Virus record (IMG/VR): IMGVR_UViG_3300014720_000199
Span: 1-22,657 of that record
Length of the DNA: 22,657 nt
Direction: 5' to 3' (one strand)
Origin: a virus
Shown: positions 7,748 to 16,400 of the stretch, piece by piece
How positions within the stretch are numbered: position 1 is the stretch's first letter
Layout of the letters: every line of letters starts with the position of its first letter
Program-made: the position numbers and the translations under genes
Notes under the pieces: generated by a model
Seen by the model: the letters and a program-made list of their open reading frames with translations, nothing else
Databases searched by the model: none
Told to the model about the DNA's origin: nothing

Positions 7748-8182
7748 ATGAACTTCAACGCCAGTGATTTCAACTTCGGCATCATCCCGAACATCGACAC
7801 CCTGTCGGGTGTCGGGGTATCAAATCCTGTCGGCAGTTACCTTCGAGCAGCTGGACCGAGCGGTGCCATCGGGGCCAACAAGTCAGCTGTTCCCGGAATG
7901 TCGGGTGGTCTTGGGTTCAACCTGGATACGGCCCAGCTGGCTCTCGGTGGTCTGCAGACGATCGGCAGCCTCTGGCAAGCCTGGGAGGCCAACAAGCTCG
8001 CGAAGGAGAGCTTCAAGTTCCAGAAGGACTTCGCCAACACGAACCTGGCGAACTCGATCCAGTCCTACAACACGACCCTTGATGACCGCATTCGATCTCG
8101 AGGTTTCACCGAAGGGCAGTCGGCCGATCAGATCCAGGGATACCTGGACAAGAACCGCCTTCCGACCCGTACCATCGGCTGA
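7748..8182 (+). CDS. Small internal virion protein, T7 gp14-like pattern (N4 gp52 position)
   Basis: 144 aa; AGGGG lies 6 bases before the ATG. The N-terminal half is Gly/Ser/Asn-rich. The middle has an apolar or amphipathic helix (AQLALGGLQTIGSLWQAW), then a charged helix (ANKLAKESFKFQKDFANTNL) and an Arg/Asp-rich end. The order apolar helix, then LAKxSFxFQKxFANxNLAN resembles the small internal or ejection proteins of many podoviruses, of which T7 gp14 is the best studied; there the protein goes to the host outer membrane as the first part of the ejection channel. The two genes that follow are a lytic-domain protein and a giant enzyme, the same relative order as T7 14-15-16. No cysteine. 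The resemblance is by eye and could be convergent; the gene itself is secure. Confidence 0.7.
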   Translation: MNFNASDFNFGIIPNIDTLSGVGVSNPVGSYLRAAGPSGAIGANKSAVPGMSGGLGFNLDTAQLALGGLQTIGSLWQAWEANKLAKESFKFQKDFANTNLANSIQSYNTTLDDRIRSRGFTEGQSADQIQGYLDKNRLPTRTIG

Positions 8183-8196
8183 TTATCAAGATAATA
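8181..8196. repeat. GATTATC/GATAAT junction element, copy 3
   Basis: GATTATC (8181-8187) and GATAATA (8190-8196) face each other with only two bases between, forming a near-palindrome that overlaps the preceding stop codon and ends 10 bases before the next ATG. The gap is too short for a stable 6-bp RNA hairpin, so a double-strand DNA function (operator or -10 box) is more likely for this copy. AGGA just after it serves as the ribosome site of the next gene. Confidence 0.5.
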
Positions 8197-8206
8197 GGAT
8201 ACCAAC

Positions 8207-10321
8207 ATGGCTCCGCTTACCTGGCGTGAAGTTTCAGCCCCCAACTTCTCCGGTGTAGCGGAGTCGCAGCGCCTTGCCGGCCAGATGCTGAGCAACGGCT
8301 TCCAGAGCTCCATCGATGCACTGGGCCGCCTCAATGACAGCCAGAAAGCTGCTGCCAACGGTGAGTTCCTGTCCAGGATCTCAGGCTTCACCGATGCCCC
8401 GGCATTTCGGAATGCGCTGCAGAACGGGACGATCTTCGATGGATTGGACCGATCGGCGATCACTCCTGAGACCTTTGACCGCGCCAATGCCCATGCGGCA
8501 GCCCTGCTCAAAGATGTGCAGACTGGCGTGGTCACCGATGGGCAACGGCTCAACAACCAGAACCAGTCACTGCAGAACGACCAGCTGGCCTGGAACAACG
8601 ACAAGACTCGCTCTTTCGAAGCTGGTAGGCCTGCAGCCGTCGATCTGGTGAACCAGATCAAAAATTATGCTGCGCTGGGAACTCCTGAAGGTCGAGCCAA
8701 GGCCGAGGAACTCACTCGAGGCGGTTCCAAGGTGCTCGCTGACTCCGGCTTCACTACTGACATGATGACCCAGCTGGTCAACGGAAACCTCGACACTACC
8801 ACAAAGGGTATCAGGACCAACACTGATCTACGGGATCAGGGTGATGCTGTTCGAGCCCATGAGATCCAGATGTCGGCCCAGACGCTCTACAATGAGGCGC
8901 TGCGCTCGACGGGCAACGACGTGGCTCTTGCCGAGCGTATGATCCGTGAAAGCAGCCAGCTCAATCCCCAGGTGGCGCAGCAGGCGCTTGCTCTTCTTGG
9001 TTCCGACCAGGCGAAGCTGCTTCAGGGTCCGGACACGAATGCCGCATCCTACATGCTGCAACAGACCGTCGACGCACGGACTGGTGGACCGAGCCGCGGC
9101 CTCATCGGACTGATCGATCGCACTGAAGGGAATGGCGACTATCGCACTCTCTTTGGGCACTCTCAGCGTCCGGGTGGGGCATTTGAGGGCGTGGACATCA
9201 CCCAGATGACCCTCGCCCAGCTGGATGATTTCGACAAGGAATACGGCAGCTGGGTCAATGGAGAGATCGGCCGAGTCACCACTCCTGGTGGCAGGTTTCA
9301 GATCGTTGGAACAACTCGCCGCCAGGTGGCTGATGAGATGGGTCTGCCGAGTGACACGGTCTTCTCGAAGGAGGTGCAGGACGCAATGTTCTACCATCTC
9401 GTCGACAAGCGCATCTCTGGACCGCGGTCCATGGAGGCGAAGATGCGTGGGCTTCGCCAGGAGTGGGAGGGTTTCAAGAACGTCTCGGACAAGGATCTCA
9501 GCGCAGCGATTACGGCCTACCAGAACGGTGACGCCGGAGCACTGGGTGGTATCACTGGGGCAGTTTCCGGACAGACCAATGGACCGGCTCTTTCTGAGGG
9601 CCAGAAGCTCTTCGAGTCGGCCCTGAATTCTTCGTCCAAGCTCAACCAGGCTCAGAACCAGGCCCTGTTCCAAGGGACCGTGGAGGTGGCAAACCAGGCT
9701 GCCTCGGTCATGGACGCTATGCGAGTGGATAGTATCTGGGGCACGACGGCGCTTGCCGAGTCTCTGCTCGATGAGTCGCTGGCAACCGAGAGCCAGACAG
9801 CCAGCCTTGCGAAGCTGCGCTCTGCTATGGGCCCGGACGTTGACCTTAAGGATCCGGAGCTCACGGACAACATCAACGCCATCAAGGACAAGTACGGCAT
9901 GTCCTTTGGGCAGGCAGCAACTGTCGTTGCGAACTCCTTGCACCAGGAGCCGTGGATCCTTCGCTGGCTCCAGGGACAGACGAATGTCGACTACAACCGG
10001 TTCGATGAGCTGGTTGGGCAGGTCTACAACAAGGACGGCAAGACCCGAGGTGACAAGTTCCGTCCGGCTATGGAACTGCTCGAGAACTCCCGAAGCAAGC
10101 AGAACGCGGCCACCCAGCTCACCAACATGCAGGGGATGGTGGATCAGGCACAGCAGCGCTATGTGAACCTGCTCGCCCGGGTACGCACCAACGCCACGCC
10201 GGCCCTCGAGAGGGAACTTCAGCGAGCCCAGCTCGAGTACCAGACGCTTCTCGGGCAGATGAAGAAGACCGTGTCGACGATCGACAGTGACCCGAGGGTC
10301 GGCTTCCGATCTGGGGGTTAA
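8207..10321 (+). CDS. Internal virion protein with lysozyme-like lytic domain (N4 gp51 position)
   Basis: 704 aa; AGGA lies about 7 bases before the ATG. The N-terminal 290 residues are helical and Gln/Asn/Ala-rich. A compact lysozyme-like domain follows at about 295-430: GLIDRTEGNGDYRTLFGH contains the likely catalytic Glu307, and GGRFQIVGTTR (Gly362-Arg363-Phe364-Gln365), then FSKEVQDAMFYHLVDKRI match the order seen in phage lambda R-type lytic transglycosylases and related muramidases (SEG..., GRYQ, SQDA). Such domains open the peptidoglycan locally so that DNA and ejected proteins can pass. Residues 440-704 are long helices with coiled-coil potential (ALERELQRAQLEYQTLLGQM at the end). No cysteine was found in 704 residues. 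It lies between the gp14-like protein and the giant polymerase, preceded by a GATAATC element. The enzyme class (lyase or hydrolase) is uncertain. Confidence 0.78.
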   Translation: MAPLTWREVSAPNFSGVAESQRLAGQMLSNGFQSSIDALGRLNDSQKAAANGEFLSRISGFTDAPAFRNALQNGTIFDGLDRSAITPETFDRANAHAAALLKDVQTGVVTDGQRLNNQNQSLQNDQLAWNNDKTRSFEAGRPAAVDLVNQIKNYAALGTPEGRAKAEELTRGGSKVLADSGFTTDMMTQLVNGNLDTTTKGIRTNTDLRDQGDAVRAHEIQMSAQTLYNEALRSTGNDVALAERMIRESSQLNPQVAQQALALLGSDQAKLLQGPDTNAASYMLQQTVDARTGGPSRGLIGLIDRTEGNGDYRTLFGHSQRPGGAFEGVDITQMTLAQLDDFDKEYGSWVNGEIGRVTTPGGRFQIVGTTRRQVADEMGLPSDTVFSKEVQDAMFYHLVDKRISGPRSMEAKMRGLRQEWEGFKNVSDKDLSAAITAYQNGDAGALGGITGAVSGQTNGPALSEGQKLFESALNSSSKLNQAQNQALFQGTVEVANQAASVMDAMRVDSIWGTTALAESLLDESLATESQTASLAKLRSAMGPDVDLKDPELTDNINAIKDKYGMSFGQAATVVANSLHQEPWILRWLQGQTNVDYNRFDELVGQVYNKDGKTRGDKFRPAMELLENSRSKQNAATQLTNMQGMVDQAQQRYVNLLARVRTNATPALERELQRAQLEYQTLLGQMKKTVSTIDSDPRVGFRSGG

Positions 10322-10336
10322 CTAGATAATCACTAG
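10322..10336. repeat. GATAATC junction element, copy 4
   Basis: CTAGATAATCACTAG starts directly after the stop of the lytic-domain gene: GATAATC (10325-10331) between two CTAG tetramers (10322-10325 and 10333-10336). It is the only single-arm copy in a gene gap. The following 36 bases are T-rich and lead into the terminator-like hairpin at 10373. Candidate late promoter or operator for the giant gene; no convincing -35 box was seen. Confidence 0.45.
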
Positions 10337-10372
10337 CCGATTTTCTTCTGGCTTTAAGTACCATTTTGAGTA

Positions 10373-10404
10373 ATGTGGGGGGAGAAATACCTCCCACATT
10401 TTCT
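10373..10404 (+). terminator. Terminator-like hairpin before the virion RNA polymerase gene
   Basis: ATGTGGGGGG (10373-10382) pairs with CCTCCCACAT (10390-10399), 10 bp with one G-T pair, around a 7-base loop, followed by TTTT (10399-10402) and CTATT. It fits a modest intrinsic terminator or attenuator between the lytic-domain gene and the giant gene. An in-frame ATG at 10373 is inside the stem and has no ribosome site, so it is an unlikely start. Confidence 0.7.
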
Positions 10405-10423
10405 ATTGGAACCAGAGCTGACA

Positions 10424-13400
10424 ATGGCTGAGTTCAACCTCCTCGATCCCACGACCTGGCCGTCTGTGAATGAGCCGAAGACGGGCCCGAAGTTCACCAA
10501 TGCCGTGATCAATGGTGTGGAGGATCCTGGACTGCCGATGCCGGGCACTGTGGCCCCAGGTGCTCAGGCTCCAGCTCAGCTTTCTGCGGATGCACAGCTG
10601 AAGCTCGATCTGGCTCAGATCGACACAGCCCTCCGCAATCCCGATGCACTGGCGGCCCTGTCGCTCTCTGAGCAGCGTGGCAATGGCCTGACAGCGGGCA
10701 ACAAGCTTCTCGACGACTACGAGGCCCTGACGCCTGTTCAGTTCCAGCAGAAATATGGGCTCGACACCTACCGTACTCTGGTGGCCAAAGGCATCAGGTC
10801 CAGGAAGTTCCTGTCGACAACCACTCCTGAGAGGGACCTGCTAACCCATGCTGCAGATGCAGCTGTGAGCGCGGCTGATGGGGCAAATCAAGCACTGATC
10901 GGCCTGGCCAATGCCGGTATTCATGTTGGTCTGTCGGATGGGCCGATCAAGGATGCGGCACTCGATTGGACAGCCAACCTGTCTGAAGATGCTACCAATC
11001 GTGCATCACGCCTGAGCAGCGATGCCCTGAACCAGAGGACATACGTCGACTCCATCAGAACCGCACTGGATCAGATGGACAACCAGGCCTTGTCTGAGTC
11101 GGACAAGTCGAACGACAAGAACTTCATCGACAACCTGGCCAGCCATGGTCGGGAGTTTCTCCGCGACAGCGGGTATGGGGCCAAGCGCCTTATCGAAGAC
11201 CCTGAGATGCTTCTCAATATGTCCGAGCAGGGGGTCGGTTCTCTCGTTACTGGTGGTCTGGTGGCAAAGACGGCTGGTGCCGTTGCCAATGCTGGAAAGG
11301 TACTGACTCCGTCAGCTCGTCAGCTGATGGATGAAGCGTCTTCGAAGACCGCTTTTGCCCCGACAATCGGCGGCATGGAGGGGGGTGGGGCTTCGATCCA
11401 GGCTCAGCAGGCTGTCATGAACATGCCTGAAGCCGAGCTGATGGAGAGCCCCAAGTATCGAGAACTGCTCCAGAACGGCTTCTCGGCCCACGAAGCGCGT
11501 CTTCAACTGGCGGCAGATGCGGGTATCGTCGCCATGGTTCCTGCAGCTGCAGTTGGTGTCCTGACCGGCAAGTTGGTCGAGGGTATCGAACTTGCCCCAC
11601 TGGCTCGAACGAATGTAGGTGGTCTCCTTGCGAACGCTGGCAAGGAGTCTCTTGAGGAGGGTGTGCAATCTGCAGCTGGTCAGGTTGCCAGCAATTTGGG
11701 TGTTCAGGTTTCCGGAGCAAATCCGGATCAGAACCTCGGTGAAGGGGCTGGTGGCAGCTTCGTTCAAGGTGCGGCTGCAGGTGCCGGCACGACTGCCCTG
11801 ATGCAGGGTCCTGGTGTAGCCCTTGATGCTGCTGGAAAGACCGCGGTAGCAGCAGCCAAGGCTTCTGTTCCTCTGGCTATTGGTACGGCTCAACTGGCAG
11901 GGCAGGGACTCGTGGCCACCACCAAATTGGCAGGGGTGGCGTTGCGACCCTTGATCAAGGTCGGAGAGCAACGCCAGGAGGCTGTTGCAGCCGAGTCAAC
12001 GGTCTCTCCTGAAAAGATGGCACCGGCTATCCAGGATGCTGTTGTCTCCGCCCCCGTTGTAGCAGACGGTCTGCGGGCAATGGCAGCCGAAGTTGGGGCC
12101 ACTGGTGCAGACGTCGAGAGCTATATCTCTGATGTCCAGAAAGCCGCCCAGCTCCAGGAAGCCGATCTTGCATACATGCCGGACGTCGTGGGCACCCAGA
12201 TTGCCGATGCTCGAGAGCAGCTCGGTCGGGTTCCGAACAAATTCGAAGCCCTGAACATTGCCGGCGGTGTTGTGATCAATCCGGATAGCTCGGAACAGGA
12301 TCGGGTGGCGGCAGCCACGTTCATCCTCAAGAGCATCCAGGAAAATCGTAACCTGTTTCAGGAGGAGCTGCCGAAGTTCCTCCAGAAGGTTCCGCAAGAT
12401 CGTCCCGAATTCCAGGAGTTTAACGCCTACGCCAATCTTCTGAGCGCGATCGAGCAAACCCCCAAGGTCCGCGATGCGATCAAGTGGGCACAGGAGAAGA
12501 TGCAGCAGCCGGATGCTACTGGTCCGCTTGATCCGAAGATTGTGGCGCAGACTGTGCAGCTGGCAGCTGTTGCTCCGCAGGCCGTTAACGCCAATATCGC
12601 CGATCAGATCCTCAATCAGTCTGGCAGTACTACCGAAACGCTGACTCCTGAGCAGCGCCGGATCCTGCAGGGCGCCCGAAACCTGAAGAAGGCCGGAGAG
12701 ACATACGCAGAGCAGCTCGGTGAGGCTGACAAGCTGGACTTCATCGACAAACAGATCCGCCTCGATGGTGGGTCCAAGAGGCATCAGCTTTCCCTGGCTC
12801 AGCATGCGCAGCAGATCGCCGCGGCGCAGACATCCGGTAATCCGGAGCGCATCAAGGCCAGTGTTCAGAAGCTGAACCGGTTTGCCCTCTCACACCGCAA
12901 CAAGGTGGCGGCTCTCAACCGCTCCATCAAGACCGGTGATCAGGATGTGAAGTATCGAGCGGCGGACGCCGAGGGCAAGAGCTACATGACTCCCAAGGGG
13001 GTGGGTGTTCGTGTTGGCAATGCTGGCCAGGAACGCTTTGCGCGCACTGTTCATGCGGAGGCCACCGCCATTGCGGAAATGGCCAACAACTTCGCTCAGC
13101 TCTATCCTGAGCTTGGTTTGCCGCAGGTTCAGGTACCTGAGCTGCTCCTCGATCGGGCGCTTGAGGTGAACCAGCCCCAGTCAAGCCAGGTAACTGAAAA
13201 AGAGGGACGCTCGGATACTGCCAGCAAGAAGCAGGAGCCGACGACATCCCAGGCTACCACGACCAGGACTGACGGTGCTTCCGAACAGCAGGAGCGTCCC
13301 TCTCAGGATCCCGCACCACAGACAACCGCGGATGCGGGAAAGCCGGCTGGAGATAACCAGTCGACGATTATGGGTGAAATCGAAAAGCTCAATGAACGCC

Positions 13401-16400
13401 TGTACCAGAGCGATGCCAACGATCTGGATACTCGTGATGCGCTGAAGCGTGAGATCGAGGGTCTGAAGGACCAGCTCGAAGCACTGAGTGAAACAGTCTC
13501 TGAGGTGTCAGAGGCTGTGAAGCCTGTTTCTGTGGAGCCCACTCGAGTTGAGCCAGTGCCTGAGCCGACCCTGGAGCAAGCAGAGCTTCTCTTGGATCAG
13601 GAGTCTGATATCGGGCAGGTGCCGGCCATCGAGACCGAATATCCTCTCCTGGTTCAGATCCAGGGCAAGAACATCTTCCATCGGGCCTTCAAGCTGCCTC
13701 GCCGTCAGAAATCCCGACTGATGCGTCTGCGTACCCCACTCGAGGAGCTGATCGAAGCTCTCTCGAGTAGTCAGGGCCTGATAGACTTTCTTGGCGGTCT
13801 CGAGAGAAGCAATGCTCTTCGGTACGACATCGGATCCGAGGATAGAACCAACCTGCAGCAATTGCTGGACATCGGGCAGCTCGTGCGGGCGGAGATGCGT
13901 AAGCGTCTCGTTACCGTACTGACCGGGAAACAGAAGGCCAACAAGGATGGGGTGGCACAGCCGTCATACCTCGAGCGCCTGAAGAACAATGATCCTATCA
14001 TGCTGGGGGCTCGCTTCCGGGCACTCGGGATCCTCGAGAAAACCGAGACCAGTTATCGGTACAACCAGCAGCTCGTCGAAGCTGCCATTGTGGCCGGCTT
14101 GGACTGGGCCATGAATGCCAATACCCGCAGCACTCCGCCGACCCGTGAGCAGGTTGCTGAAATGCTCGAGATCCAGGATGCGGATGAGGTCTCCGAAACC
14201 CTTCGCAAGAAGTTCGAAGATGGTATTTCGCTGGATACCGCGGTCCGCTCCATGGCGGAAAGCATCATGCGGTTCTGGGGCGTGGATCCGAACAAGGACA
14301 CTGACGACGCATACGTGAAGGGAATTCCTGAAGCGATCGCCAAGGAGGTACTCCACAGCCTGGAGAGCGTTGGTCTTGTTCGGCTGGATACCTGGACCTT
14401 CCCGGAATTCACGAAGAAGAACTTCGGGCGTGTCTTCTTCGACAAGCGTCCCGAGAACGTGGACACCTTGGTCAGGAGCCTGCACGGTGTTCACGACGCT
14501 CTGGCCGACATGGCCATGATCGAGAAAGAGGTGCAGGGATACCAGATTGGGGCTCCGATCCAGGAAGTCGATCAGACCCAGTTGCACAATCCGATGGTCA
14601 AGCTGACCTCACAGCAGACCCAGGCTTTGCGCGCTACCCAGGCAACACCGCATTATCCGAACATGCCGATGTTCGATTTCTTCATGTCCCTGGGACGTGA
14701 GCAGTTTGTCACGCTCTTCAGCGGACATCCCTACACGGATGGTGATCTCAAAAAGGATCACACCGAGGTGGGCTTGAACAAGGGTCATTGGGCCTCGGTG
14801 CAGGGTCTGCAGCGCAGCCTGGTGATGTCGTTCGACAACATCGGTAAGCAGATGAAGGCTGTTCGGCAGCACGCCAAGGGCTCATTCAATCCTCTGGATC
14901 CGAACAGTCGGCCGATCGGTGTCGAGCAGGTGCCTACCTTCTATCGTCACCACATCAACAAGCTCGGTCGTCCTCAAATGGACGGGGCCAGCAATCCTCA
15001 GTCCGACAAGGCCGCTCGAGAAGTCTATATGCCGACCCGGTCAGTGTTGAACCTGGTTCAACAAGACGGGTCTGATTTTGCCAAGTTCCTGCTGACGATC
15101 GGCCAGGCTATCGGGATGAAGACCGAAAAGGCCAACCGTCCTGGTGTGGTCAAGGGTGGGCGTCAGGTCATCGGAGAGGCGGTCATCCAGGAAACCATGA
15201 CCGCGGGCGGTAAATATCGCCCAATGGTTGAAACCCTCAAGATCTGGCTGAGCTCCAGGAACCAGAAGTCGGATACCCCCCTTCCTGTCGAGGCGGTCGA
15301 GGAACTGGCCCGTCTGCAATCTGACAAGAAGACCAAGCTGACCTTCGCCGGTATCCATGGGCTGATCAACGTGGCTCGGTATGAGCTGGCTCGAGAGAAC
15401 AACCAGGATCTGAGCAAGTTCGAGTCGTTCGGATATCTGGAAGCCGACGGCAAGACCAACGGCATGATCAATGCGCTGATGCTCTATGGCATCGGTGAGA
15501 TTGTTCCGTCCTGGCTCCGAGCGATTGCCAAGGGTGGTGCATTCTTCGGCCGTGAAGGCAAGACGCTCAACGATCATATGGTTGAGGACCCCAAGGATCT
15601 GTATCAGGAAGGCGCGGAGAAGACTGACGGTAACGTCGCTACTCTCGGTCGATCCATTGCGCTCAGCAATGCACCGGCACACGATCTCTTCCAGGCGTTC
15701 CGGAGAGTTCTTGCTGCCCTGAGTGTTGATGTATCGCTCGACCCGTCGAGTGGCGACATCACGATCAGCCGTGGGCTGACCAAGAACCCCATGACGATCA
15801 CGATCTACGGATCGGGCTCAAATGGTATTGCCGGCAACGTGGCGGATGACCTGATCGGGGTGCTCTACGAGACTCTGTCGGCATCCATGGAAAGTGGTAC
15901 GCCGGCTGGAGAGCTGCTTTATGGTCCTGGTGGTAGCCAGGCGCTCATGGCTGACCTACAGTCCCTGACCTCCTATGTCGCTCGCAAGAACGACAATGGT
16001 GAGTGGTACACGATGGGGAACAGCATCCCGATCGAGGGCAGCGCTGCAGATTTCGAGCTGACCCAGCTGCAGAAAAAGAACCTGATCGGGAACCTGAACA
16101 CGTTCCTGGTTCAGCCCATGGTTTCGGCCATCGAAGAGACGCTGATGAAGCATGTCAGCGCAGTTGCTGATGCAGCTCAGCAGGCCACCCAGGTCCAGTC
16201 CATCATCCTCAAGGGTATGTTCATTGACAAGGTGACCCAGAGGTTGGCCATGAAGCAGGCGGATCCGGAGAAGTATGGCTACCGCAAGGGTGATTACCTG
16301 TCCAAGCAGGAACAGGAGGATATTCTCAATAATCTCTCGGCATTTTCTCCGATAATCGAGACCGGCACTCAGGGGTACTTCCTGGCCGGCGGAGAGAAGT

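Noticed and set aside
8828-9943. 371-codon minus-strand open frame
   Set aside because: Antisense shadow of the lytic-domain gene; no ribosome site and no coherent protein pattern.
10373-10423. Upstream ATG adding 17 residues to the polymerase
   Set aside because: The codon lies inside a terminator-like stem without a ribosome site; the added peptide is encoded by the hairpin and T-run.
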